The notes beneath the pieces are model-generated. The model was not told the DNA's origin, made no database searches, and was given only the letters and a program-made list of their open reading frames with translations. This document shows positions 1 to 11,644 of a stretch of DNA of 64,000 nt, in pieces. The number at the start of each line of letters is the position of its first letter. Position 1 is the first letter of the stretch. This stretch comes from Viscum album (taxonomy: Eukaryota > Streptophyta > Magnoliopsida > Santalales > Viscaceae), in NCBI GenBank assembly GCA_963277665.1, contig CAUJRU010000137.1:1-64000 (forward strand), read 5' to 3'. A program made the translations under genes and the position numbers.

Positions 1-3000
1 AAGATAAATGGCTTATGAATGGTTTGGGAATGATTAGAGAGATTCGTGGTAATGTAAAATCTCAATAGAGAATCACAAATAGAGGATCATCATGAAGTTT
101 TTTTTAAAATATCTAAAAAATGAACTAGAGGTGGTGGATCATTTAGGACAATCATGTCTACAAATATAATTCTACCCCCACTTTATTTGGCAATAAATTA
201 TTAAGGGAAAATTTGGAATAGCTCTAATTTCTCAAAGCTAGGGGAGCTCTGTGAATCTATATTTTTATGCGAGCTTGATCATAACCAAAAACTATATTAG
301 TATTGACTGATACTAATGTTTCTAAGTAATGGGTGATTCATGTTAATTTCGTATTCTACATTGACTCGATGAGCTTAATAAATTCAGTTTGCTTTTTGAT
401 TTCATTTTTCATCATAAAGGGTTTATGTTTACAAAGGAGATTCATTAAAGGCGTTTTTGAATATCAGTATTTCAGTGAATAGTGATTTTAAAGTGCCTTA
501 ACTCAGGTCTATGGTGCAAGTAGAGTCACTTTCTAGTCAGGGACAAAGACTTTAATACCAGTCAACTAAATAGACCATAAATTTGAAAAGCTAAGTTAGA
601 ATTCTCACGAAGTAGTGGACATGGGGGATTTGATAGAAGAGTTATGAGGGACGTAGTGTGTTATCCCTAAAATCTTGTAAAGGAAGTATTACAAGAACAT
701 AGTGACTATGTATAAACTTTTGTATTCCACAACTAGTGAAGATTAGTGGATTTATGTATGACCGACACATGATCAGTTTATGCTCCTTGAACAATCTCTT
801 AGTGGTGATCCATGTAAAATTGTTGTGTTATCTATTTTCATGCGAATGTTTTATTACTACACTATTCTAATAGACATGTTTAATAAGTTCCTACCAATGT
901 GGGAATACTATCCATTACTTTAAAAAAACATTGACACCATGATTCACCCCTACCCTCCCAAGGTGCTCTGAGGTACTATATGACAGACTTTTCCATGGGA
1001 GAAATATATACCTATTTCATATAGTAGGATGAATTCCAAACTAGGACATTTTAAGGATCATCAACTAATATAAACAAACCCTTAGCGGGAGAAGATAAAA
1101 CACATGATTTCTACAAGGAGGATACCCAACCTTGGTATATTATGCATTCTGGTCAGGTACGTGTAATTGGGGAACTACCATTTAGTAAATGGTACAATGA
1201 CAGACTACTTTTATAGGTGGTGTAACCATTTTTGTGAAATATATAAGTGAATAAAACTCATCCCATATGAGAAGAAATATATACAACAATTATAAAACTA
1301 TTAGAGAGTTGTAGAAAAAAATATGTATATGAATTAGTTGATGAAAACCCTTATAATTGAGTTTAATGATAAATTCTAAGTGTTCTAGAAACAATAAAAT
1401 ATATCTCTTCAAGGTAAACAAATTTTAATAAGAATTTGTACCTCCCTTGAGGTTTTATCACATGATGTAAATAGTTTATAACTAGATCACTTCATTGATG
1501 GAAGAATATGAATGTATGATATTTCCTATTTTTTAACCATAATCTATGTTCCAAGAAACCTTGAGTCCTTTAAATAAATATCTATTAGGACTATATACTT
1601 GTGTAATAAATTAGACTAAAAAAACTAATAAAACTATATTATCAGAAAGGTAGAGAAAATGGATAAATTATCATTGCATAATAAAAACTCAACTCATATC
1701 TAGTATTCAAAACAATAAATAATAATTCTAAAATATTTGAAATCATCAGTTAAATAATTTATACATTCTCCATAATTATAGATCAAATAAATCCCATGAA
1801 AAATGAATGGTTTAATTTGAAATAAAAAAAATCAAAATCAATCTGTTTAAAATAAGCAGCAAACATGTGAAGAATATCCAAAATTAATAACAAAACATTA
1901 CCTATATATAAAAAATGTATGAGATTAATATAAATTGATATTAATTTATAACTAAAAGAATCAAATACAACGACCAAAAATAATAAAAAATATTTTCAGT
2001 TTCAAGATTTATGTTTCATTAGTGAAAAAATAGAATAGCCTTAGATCATCATAAAAGCATGTTTAAAATAGTGAAAATCACTTCGCACAGGTTCTACATA
2101 ATTAATATTAATTTATAAAGTCACTATAAAAATTTAAAAATAATAAATACAATTTTTGAAAATTGATATATGAAACAATACATAAAAAAGAGCATAATTA
2201 CCTATAGGATTTTGCTAAACTACATAGCCAAATTCACTTAGGTGAATTTCACGTAAGCGTTTTTTTCAACATAAAAAAAATTGTCCATATAGCTGAATCA
2301 ATGTATGGTATTCATGTAATTGATTGACATATGTTATTCTTGTATGAAAAAACATCCTGTAAGGGATTCACATATAGAAATTCATCACATATGAAATTTT
2401 CTAATGTATCTAAATTTCCCACATATAAAAAATTATGAAATCTGTAAATAAATTGAGTTTTAAAATTTTATATCTAAAATAGACCTTAATAAATAAAAAT
2501 ATTCTTTTAGTCCTTTTGAATTATATTTTAAAAAAATCTTTATATTTATACATAATCAAGAATATCTTTAATCGGACTTTAAAACTTCTATTATTATTAC
2601 AAAACTATGAGAAAAGATCTAGAAAACTAAAAAAATGGACTAAAGTCGCATTATAACTTCTAGGCTAATTTTTAACTACATAGAGTTCAATTCAAAATTT
2701 GGTGTCTTCTAATGAAATGTTGAAAATCTTATTATATTTTTTTAAAAAAATCACTAAATCTGGTGTTATATATATCATTATATGGTCAGAATACCTAGTG
2801 AAGCTGTTTTTTTGAAAATTGTTTATGTGGTTTACAAATCGGTTATGTTATTTTCCAAACAGCTATGTGGTTAAGAATTTACTACATGGTAAAGAGTTAT
2901 TTTTCTCTATGGGGATAGTATAAAACATGTATAACTGATATTTTATGGTCCTAAATGACTTATTTATCCTTGTAAATCAAAATAAAACATGTATGGAATT

Positions 3001-3337
3001 TTATGAAAAATCAAAACATGAAACATATAGATAAATTAAGAAATGAATAAATGATATGATCAATATTAAGGATACATTAATTAATGAAAAGTTGAAAGTA
3101 TTAATACTTTAAAAATAAATAAAACACATTAGACATTATGCTAATCAAATCTTAAACTAGTTCAAGGAGACACTCAAAAAAATGGTTGTATTCATGTTGT
3201 TATTTAAATCTACTATGATGATGGGTTGTGAATGGTTATAGATTTGGTGGTTAAATGGTGTGATGTGTTTGGACATGAGAGTATATAAGATAAATAAATC
3301 ATGTTATTTATTATTGGATAAGATTTTTTGGAAGGTC
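1..3337. other. Unassigned AT-rich repeat-like DNA
   Basis: I see no gene here. Reading frames are closed by frequent stops on both strands, and the longest open stretch is an AT-rich 64-codon frame at 1783-1977 on the minus strand that resembles nothing I recognise. The first 1.2 kb is slightly less AT-rich and could be worn-out coding sequence, but I could not place it in a family. From about 1300 onward the sequence is dominated by A/T runs. Confidence 0.4.
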
Positions 3338-6328
3338 TCACGACCCCCTCCCTCTAAAGATAACACAATGAGGGGAGAGATATAATGACCCTTGAGTCCC
3401 ACCTCTTGTAGGACATGGGTTGGTGACTATCCCCAAGGCTATAAAATGTCATGAAATGGGAGGTATTAACCTCTATAACAATATAATATCTCTAGAAAAT
3501 ATTAATCATACAAAAACAAATCTATGAGATAATATAAAAAACCATCCCATAAATCAGGTATAAATAAAATTGATACTGTTAAAAGTATCAAAAAGTAATA
3601 TACCCAAATGTAATGCTAAATCAGCAACATAGAAACTATCCAAAAATCTGATCTAGTAATGTACATCATGGTGCACATAATCCTATGGGAAATATAAAAA
3701 TAGTTTTATATATATAGGGTGAGCATATAGGTATACCCAGTAGGAAAAAACATAATCCCATTCACATGTGAAAAATGCACAATAATTCACTCGTGAGTAA
3801 ACAGAAGAACCAACAACACCTAAACAAGTAAACTATCCATCCTAAACTCATTAAGTCACGATAACTGAATTAATCAAGACAAGTAATATAATATAATATT
3901 AGTCACATCTATAAATGGTTACCCCGTACCAATTTCCTACTATTATGACACCCTCAAATGCCAACTTCATATGTCCAAGAACTCCCATCTCTTCTGAATA
4001 TCACACTGCCCCACAATCATGATCATGACACACCTCTCTTGAATACTCATTATCTCACCACACCACAATCACAACCACATCACGTCTCTCTCGAATACAC
4101 CTAGGCTACAACACATCCACAAATATAACCAGTGTTGTTGAGTACGATGAACATGAAGGATATCAACATCATTCCCTCCTCCTACCACGCACAACCCCCA
4201 CTATAAGCCACCTCATCCCATCTTGTATTTCACACAAGAACATGGGATACATCACATCTCACCTGAAGACACCTGGGCTCAACATCCCACAAGAAATGCC
4301 ACATAAAATCTTTCTGAAAGACACCTGGGCTATCACAACTACCATCTAGGGAACTATTAGACCTTAGGACATCAAAGCATGTACAGTACCTACATAACCT
4401 AGAAGATATAATGGGAAAGATTAATTACCGATTAATTCGTCCTCCTCATTAGATGTTGGAAAAACACCACTCGTGTGATGATATAGTTATCGGTACATAG
4501 TGCTCGATGTTAGTGGGGTGCATATAGAAGTCACAATTAATATATAAGAATATACTTATATCCACACATAATCCCAAGCTATAGGTTTTCAACCCAACAC
4601 TATCCAACTCATAAGATCCCCACTTACATTGAAATCTCTAAATGGATAACACAAAAGTATCCACAAACCACATTACACCACAAACCAATTCCATTATCTA
4701 ACCCTATTCATTTTATTATTATGCATCAACTTCAATAAACCAAACATTCCATTATTTATTTATTCATCATCCATTTCTATCCCATTAACTAAACCAAACC
4801 CCATATATTTCAAATATTTTTAAATAAGTTATTCCATCGCTACCCGGTCATTTCTCACAACACAACCACACATCATAAGATTATTATCATTACCATCAAA
4901 CCATTACCTTTACCTACCACAATCATATACCAACAAAAAACACTTCACTGACCCAAAATCATGGACAAACATCAACTACCTCACCACCCTAGAAGCATGG
5001 CCAAAACAACCACCACCTCACCACCCAAAAATAACAAAAAAACATCAACCACCTTACTTCCCCAAAAGCATGACCAACAAACCATCACCTAAGCACCCCA
5101 AAAGTACATCCAAACAATAACCAACTCATCACCCTGAACCATGATCACACACATAACACATCAAATATCATTTTGTGGATTTAATATAGGGTATTTTATC
5201 AAATTCCACTTTATTTTAGGGGCGTTATCACAAAAACCATTATCCTTGGGAAATGATTTCATTAGAGAAATATTAGTGCTTATCCAATTTCCATTTTATG
5301 GTAATTTCACAACAATACAAACATACAAATAAGTCACAATAAATATCATCTAGTGAAAAAAAATCCCATAACAGACACAATTTTCTATAGGGCATCTGTC
5401 TTGTACAATCATAATATCAAAAAAATATCAAATTTATAAAAGAATATGAATCATTCCCCATTTTACACTTCAATTTCAATTAAAAAATTATTAATATTTT
5501 ATTGATCTATAAAAACTATATTCCATAGATAAATAATATTATTCTCCATCCACATGACAAAAAATAAAAATAAATGAGAGATTCTCTATATCAAATAAGC
5601 TTTTCAAACTCGTTGTGCACTGTAAGGAAAAGATGAAATTCATGTAAACCTGAACCACACATGGGAAAATTCAGATCATACTAAAACACACCAATGGATC
5701 ATAAAAATATATACCAAATAATTTTCTAAACCAAAACCACACAACCATAGTATATTTTTGAAATAAGAATAGTTGAAAACCACTAATAAGTGATAAGAAC
5801 TTACCATGTATTGCCAATGGGGATCAACAAGAATTGAAAAATCAGTGTGAGAGGAAGGGAGATATAAGATCCTCCAAATTCTCTTAGGGATATTAAAAAA
5901 TGAGAGAGAGAGGGAGTGGATAAATGAAAGGAAATTAGGATGTTAGGGTTATAAAATAACCTGGAATATGTCTATTTCATGTCATGTAAAATTTACCTGA
6001 CGTTTAAACCATGTTTTTTCAAAAAAAACATATACTTCACTAAAAACATGTCTCCTCATAATTTAATTGTTAAACATAATTAATCATAGTTTAATTAGGT
6101 GAATTCCATCTCACAGGTCCCCACTTATCAATATTTATGCCACGAACCAGCTAGTTACACCGGCCCTGTACCACAATTTCATGTCATACAAATAATACAT
6201 AGTGTGTATATCCTACAGAAACATTGTAGCACCTCCATATTCCACTAAAATCTCCTAGAACCTCCCTTGAACACATCCAATAACAAAAATTGAAAATTTA
6301 ATGGGTCTTAAAGGAATAGGTCACTACA
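3338..6328 (-). repeat. E1 3' LTR
   Basis: This is the 3' LTR of the minus-strand element. Shared landmarks with the copy at 11645-14643 include the block around 3400-3485 (match at 11700-11790), the repeated ACCTGGGCT motif near 4100-4330, the 36-bp minisatellite at 4924-5140, and the right end near 6328. Spacing of these landmarks is the same in both copies. The exact left edge is uncertain because no clean TG/CA pair is visible there. Confidence 0.85.
4924..5140. repeat. 36-bp minisatellite inside E1 3' LTR
   Basis: About six head-to-tail units of 34-39 bp. The common core reads like CATGGCCAAACATCAAC followed by ACCTCACCACCCC and an A-rich spacer. Units start near 4960, 4996, 5034, 5068 and 5104. 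The array is C/A-rich on the plus strand. The same array is present at the matching place in the other LTR, so it was part of the element before insertion. Confidence 0.8.
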
Positions 6329-6839
6329 TCAGATACCTATCAAATTATTCTTTCCCTCGATAATCCAAAACCAAACCTAGAAGAAAAGGGTTTTGAACAG
6401 CCACCCTATGAGATACCTCTCAAGGATCTTATCATACCTCAAACCTACCACTAACCACACACCACAAACAAAATGACAAAAAAACATCTTGCCCAACCTC
6501 ATTGCTACACAACCACATCACTATAACCATCCAACCTCCATACAACCCAAAACAAAAACAATCACAACCAATAACCAAACATCCCCAAACATATGTATTA
6601 TAGAATTGTATCCCATGTATGATGATATAATCCACTTTTGGTGGAACTATATCACCCTCATGGGATTAATCGTACTGTTGTAAAATGTGTCTCGATTCTA
6701 AATCAGGTCCTCCCCTTTTCATATGTTGTAACTTTATCACACATCATTCATCAATGGAAAAATGGAATATTATAATAAAACTAGTTCTCATACATCAAAA
6801 AGAAAAATTAAGGAATATACCACTCAAAAAACACCAGAT

Positions 6840-7137
6840 ATAGGATTCAGATATCTGTCTCTCTCTCTTAATTACTTTCTTCCAAACCACCATGCCTCTA
6901 AAACACACAAACCAATAAAATGGTCCATCCATGAAGTGCCTTCTCTTGGTGATCTTAGATCTCTACTAGCCAATCCATGAATGTCATGTCATCCAAGATA
7001 TCTAACTCTCTCTAATCAATCAAATGGGATTCATCATGAATATACAGATAAATTTGGGAGATTTGGAAGACTTCACGGATCCTCTCCAACTGTAGGGGAA
7101 ATTCCAACCAATACGCCACCTCAAAAACATTCACCAT
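6840..7137 (-). pseudogene. E1 integrase C-terminal / chromodomain-like remnant
   Basis: Minus-strand translation gives VAYWLEFPLQLERIREVF at about 7080-7120, which resembles the conserved gypsy segment that reads V-x-Y-x-L-x-LP-x-L-x-x-VH-x-VF. A second trace, DHQEKALHGWTILLVCVF at 6901-6954, is followed by a trace resembling the family's VKVQW...EEATWE block. In this family the segment follows the integrase core and in chromoviruses carries a chromodomain that targets the element to chromatin. Stops interrupt the frame. The domain lies between the integrase core and the 3' LTR, as expected. Confidence 0.7.
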
Positions 7138-7639
7138 CTGAAAAAAGGCCCAAATAACCTGAGAAAAAGATTCCTCCCTATTACAAACCACTTATAACTA
7201 TGTAGAGAGGAAATCATCAACAACATTTGGTTCCCAACCTTTTACTATTAGGGTCCCCTCCTGCAATCGACATAATACTTATACCATTATTTCCCTACTT
7301 TTATTCTCTAACAAAGAAGATCAACCTTATCTATTATGATCTAGATAACATTGGTTCAAGAACATCTTCTTCCCCAACCACCATCCAAAATATTTAATAA
7401 TGACATGGCCTCCCATAAAAAGACTCAAATGGTTCCATACTAATATATGATTGATATTTGTTCTCGTATGGAAGCTCGATCAAAGGAAATTTTCATTCCC
7501 ATGATCCACCAAATTCCAAGATGCGTAGCCATAACATATCATTTAACATATGTATTTTATACTCTATCTTCCAATAGATTTGAGGGTGGAAAGAATTATT
7601 GATGCATAACTAAGTACCAAAATAATACTATAATCTCCA

Positions 7640-7870
7640 CTATAATCCTGACCTAAAATGTGTGTCTTCATCTGAGAAAATGGACCTTGGAACTGCATTC
7701 AATCGTACCAGCTCATCCACATAGCTTTTAGCCAAATCATCCACTATACCAAACTCCTTCATCACTAATAAGTGGGAATATTTCATGAACATGTCCATGA
7801 TCATCCATATAGAATCACAACCTCCCTCAAAGCTAGGTAACCATGTGAAAAAAATCCAACGATATTTCAT
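7640..7870 (-). pseudogene. E1 integrase core remnant
   Basis: A 76-codon open segment carries GGCDSIWMIMDMFMK and DDLAKSYVDELVRLNAVPRS, then IFSDEDTHF. These match the Ty3/gypsy integrase core (rve) pattern G-x-D-x-IW-x-IVDRLTKS, LA-x-x-Y-x-x-EIVRLHGVP and SDRDPRF. The second catalytic aspartate (in SDEDTHF) is retained. The first one, expected in the MDF motif just upstream, appears to be lost. In a working element this enzyme joins the cDNA ends to chromosomal DNA. Traces of the domain extend beyond the open frame, roughly 7500-8250. It lies downstream of RT/RNase H on the same strand, which is the gypsy order. Confidence 0.85.
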
Positions 7871-8586
7871 CCCATTTCAACAAAGGAAATTCCAAATGAT
7901 AAAAAAACCACCGATTACATGATTCTCAACCTTTACTTTATTGAAATCCAAACAACTCTCTACGAAATACACCACCACAAATTTCATCCAAGACCTCCAT
8001 AATTACATCCTCAAAACATAGTACATCTATAAAAATCATGGTTTTACAAAAAAGGGTAATCTATGAGACACATTAAGGAATCAATTACACATCACTGCCA
8101 GAAAAACAACAATCTAATGAAACCACATCTCATTATGTCTATCCTCTAACCATCCCTCTATAACATCACTATGTCTAACATGATCATGCATCACATATTC
8201 CTCTATGTCTCCCAATCAAGACCCCTCCATATACAACGTTAAAGAATCTTGTACAATTATCCGACACAAAAAACCTCTACCATAATCCAAAATTTCATCT
8301 AACTTCATGGATTCCAACTCCTCTATCACTCTCCATAAATCCAAAAACTCTAAAACAACATCCTTCCCTAACTTTTAGATCAAATAATCAGCCACAACAT
8401 TCCCCTTTCCTAAGGATTAGTATATCTTTAAATCATAATCTTGAAGAAACTCTACCCACATTCACTACATCAAATTAAGATCAGACGAACAAAAGACATA
8501 CTTCAAGATCTTGTGATATTTTAAGACCATAAGTCACATACCATGGAGGTAATTTTTTCACAGCTTTGGTGTAAACTAAATTTTTA

Positions 8587-8787
8587 CTAGCTCCAAATCA
8601 TGGGTTGAATAGTTATTCTTGGGGGGAATAACTTCCTAGACCCATAACATGTCACATACTTCTTATGAATCAACATGAATCCTAATACCATATAATAATC
8701 GTCACAAAACAAATAAAAAATCACACCCTCATCAAGAAATTGAAGCACTAGAGAACAGCCCAACATCCCCTTTAGGTAACTGAACAC
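8587..8787 (-). pseudogene. E1 RNase H remnant
   Basis: The open 66-codon segment ends with YGSRKLFPPRITIQP, corresponding to the gypsy RNase H motif ASRQLKPHEKNYP. The preceding FCDDYYMVLGFML matches the catalytic-aspartate region that usually reads YSDAS..GLGCVLMQ. RNase H removes the RNA strand of the RNA:DNA hybrid during reverse transcription. This segment is in a different frame from the RT remnant upstream, so at least one frameshift separates them. Confidence 0.75.
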
Positions 8788-9113
8788 TACCTGGAACTGA
8801 TTAGTTTATACAAAATATTGGTCCTTCCTCATAAAAAATATCAATAGGACTGTAACTCAAGAGAAATCAATAAAAAAATATGATAATGGATTTCTAGACT
8901 AAGAAAAAAATAAACCATTGGCATGTTGTTTGGTTATTCCCATGAAACAACTGGCATTACTATCGACGGGTCCACTACGACACCCTGTTGAGACACCACA
9001 TGTCCATGGAAATGTGCCTCTCAAATCCATAACTCACCCATGAAAAACATCCCATAAAGATGGTGGTGTAGATGGACCGGTAAAATATATCTAATATTCT
9101 CAACATTCCCCTC

Positions 9114-9581
9114 CTATGATTCTGAGTAGATCAATATATCTTCAATGAATATGATAATGAACTGGTCCAGGTACTCATGGAACACATAGTTTATAAGACC
9201 CATCAATACATCTGGTGTGTGTGTTACACCGAATGGTAGGATAATAAACATGAAATAGACATAACATAATTTTAAGGAACAATTTGAGGTATCACCCTCC
9301 TTGACACTCAAATATTTATATCCAAACAGCATATCAATCTTAGAAAACCAACTCTATCCTATTAGCCAGTTCAAAAGATCACTTATCCTTGGAAGAGTTT
9401 AATGGTTATTGACCATTACCTTATTCAACCTTAGGTAGTCTACACATAGACTCATAATATGATATATCTTTTTGAAAAAAAAACAAGAGCATCCCCATGG
9501 TGACACCTTATGTAAAATAAAACCTTTCAACATCATATCATCAATCTGAATCCTAAAATTCTGCCACTCGGAATATTTCAT
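9114..9581 (-). pseudogene. E1 reverse transcriptase remnant
   Basis: Two open segments share one frame. The upstream one (9399-9581) holds LKGFILHKVSPWGCSCFFFKK and CVDYLRLNKVMV, matching gypsy RT blocks that read GFIRPSVSPWGAPVLFVKK and CIDYRQLNK. The downstream one (9114-9332) holds LPFGVTHTPDVLMGLINYVF, then QFIIIFIEDILIYS. The catalytic pair normally read as FIDD is here FIED, so the first aspartate is replaced by glutamate. Stops lie between the segments. This enzyme copies the element RNA into cDNA inside virus-like particles. Family assignment is firm and activity is excluded. Confidence 0.9.
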
Positions 9582-10229
9582 TCAATAAGGATCCATCTAA
9601 ATCATAGAAATAGTAGGTGAAAAAGTCTATTCCAAAAAAACAATGTTTCGAGGAGGTAGGGTCATATCCTCCTCTTGGAAAACATCGATGAACTCCTATA
9701 TGACCATTGGAACACCCCCAATCTATGATTCTACTAACATCATCTCCATCAATTATTGAAGGAGATCCACACACCGAATTCCCACAACACAACTTTGTTC
9801 ACCAATGAAAACCACACACATTCCATAAACATACAATAACTTTACTCTCTTATGTAATAATTCAATAAAATCATATATAAAATAAAACCAATCGATGCAT
9901 ATTATGATACTGTATGGTTGTATCTGTAGTAAGAAAATATCCTCATGTGACTAATGTGTCCTCATCAATAGTCTACATCCCTAGCACACATAAAATAAGT
10001 ATTTTGGACTCCAACTATTGTAGTAAATGCTAGGGTAATGGGGAGACTCTTTAAATATAGTCCTAGACCATGGAATATAGTTTTTTATACAAATCTTGGT
10101 GAATATCTTGAATTAATCAAGGCCGGAACAAGGGTACTAAATTAATGGATCGTACCTATAATGATCCTTGTCCCCTCTTGAACATCCACCTACACTACAT
10201 GAAACTGTACATGCCCAATTAATCTGCCT

Positions 10230-11560
10230 CTCAACTTATGACCACCACCATGGAAACACTCAATTTAGGGTCCTTGAATAGAAGGAATATTCTGAGGGTA
10301 GTCTCTACGTGCTCCATATCACTTCTACATATGATAAGCTTGATCCCCTGCTGCTAAAATGATCTCACTAGAAAATGCTGCTAAGGATGGCGTTGAACTT
10401 GACCACCTCCACAAAACTGAGTTTGAAGGACCACTAGGAACCAATTATGATGATGAATTGAATACCATAGACAAATAACTACAAACCACCTAGGAATTTC
10501 ATGAAAACTAATTACCCCACATAGTTAGAAGGGAAACTTTTGAGGTTGAATGCCCGTTGGTCAAAGCCTCAAATTCCCTAGAACCCGAGCCCTTCTACTT
10601 TCAACTATGATTCTTGAAGAACCATTCTAGTTCCTCTATCATGGAAAACCTACTTGGGAGTGGTTACACTATATCACCTCCAACATATTCTTAACCTCTA
10701 GATACATTGTAAAAAAATGAGTAACTGCATACTAGATAGATGGATAGAGTACCTCCTCAAGACATCTCGCATGAGAATCCTCATCTAGAAAATGATTTGG
10801 GAAAACATGTATAGTGTCATTAAACTTGATTTCCAACTCCCTAACTAACATACTCTCCTTTTAGATAGAAATAATCTATTACCTCTTCACTGCATTCATG
10901 ATCGATGAAAGGAACACTTCTTGGAACTCTTTTTGAAAGTTGACCAATGAAACCAATGCCTCCTTCAACTCACCAAGATAAAATTGTGACCACTGACGTG
11001 TAGTTTCCTAGATATAACTTATAAAGGGTCCCAGTATCTCTCTAGGGCTCTGATCAAACTATAAGAGATCTCGAGCTCCTCCATCCAACTCTCTTTCACT
11101 AAATCTGAAACAATTCCCCCATACTTCCCCAAAGCATACAACTAGAAATCACGCAATTCCCTCTTCCAATACTTATCCTCTTATACTAGATCAAACCTAC
11201 TACGATCAACAAGATCATTTTGATGAACCTCAACTACCTAATCCAGATGTGGAAGAAGAATATAAGAAATATAATAAAAGTAAACATAAGTTCCAAATCC
11301 TAGAAGTATGAAATTTTATTTAGATACAATTTAATTCTCATTATTAGTTTTAAAATTGAAAAATAAATCCAATTAAAATAATAACACATGTCATCATGAT
11401 TCAGGAACCTCCCCTAGTTCCCTACCCTACAAATAGGTCCACCTCACATGGTCATTCAATAAGATCAAATTTTGTGCACTGGATCATGAGGGGACCTAAA
11501 ATCACATGTCATGGATAGTCTCTCTATCCTATGTCACACACTAAGATCGACTTGATTTTT
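10230..11560 (-). pseudogene. E1 gag remnant (degenerate)
   Basis: The region sits between the PBS and the pol domains, where gag is expected. The clearest trace is at about 10881-10950 on the minus strand, KEFQEVFLSSIMNAVKR, similar to the plant retrotransposon gag pattern W-x-x-F-K-x-x-F-x-x-x-F-x-P-x-x-x-x-x-AK. An unambiguous CCHC knuckle could not be read. Protease should lie between this block and RT (roughly 9600-10200), but I could not resolve it. Stops and frameshifts are frequent. Confidence 0.5.
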
Positions 11561-11627
11561 TTCCATAACAACCAATGGAATAATCATTATTCCCAACTCC
11601 AAACATCATCGTATCTCTCAACCATCA

Positions 11628-11639
11628 CCTATGATACCA
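11628..11639 (-). other. E1 primer binding site
   Basis: On the minus strand the bases just inside the 5' LTR read TGGTATCATAGG. The first eight match the plant initiator-methionine tRNA complement TGGTATCAGAGC. It is preceded by GTGATAGAG, the same arrangement seen at the PBS of E2 (52535-52546). Confidence 0.8.
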
Positions 11640-11644
11640 CTCTA

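Noticed and set aside
4924..5140. 36-bp repeats considered as a CRISPR-like array
   Set aside because: Units are directly adjacent with no unique spacers, lie in an LTR duplicated in the same element, and the genome is eukaryotic.
6432..6980. Plus-strand frames at 6489-6683 and 6762-6980, minus-strand frame 6432-6635
   Set aside because: The plus-strand frames are antisense to the E1 pol 3' region, where the minus strand carries integrase C-terminal traces in another frame. The minus-strand frame has no motif.
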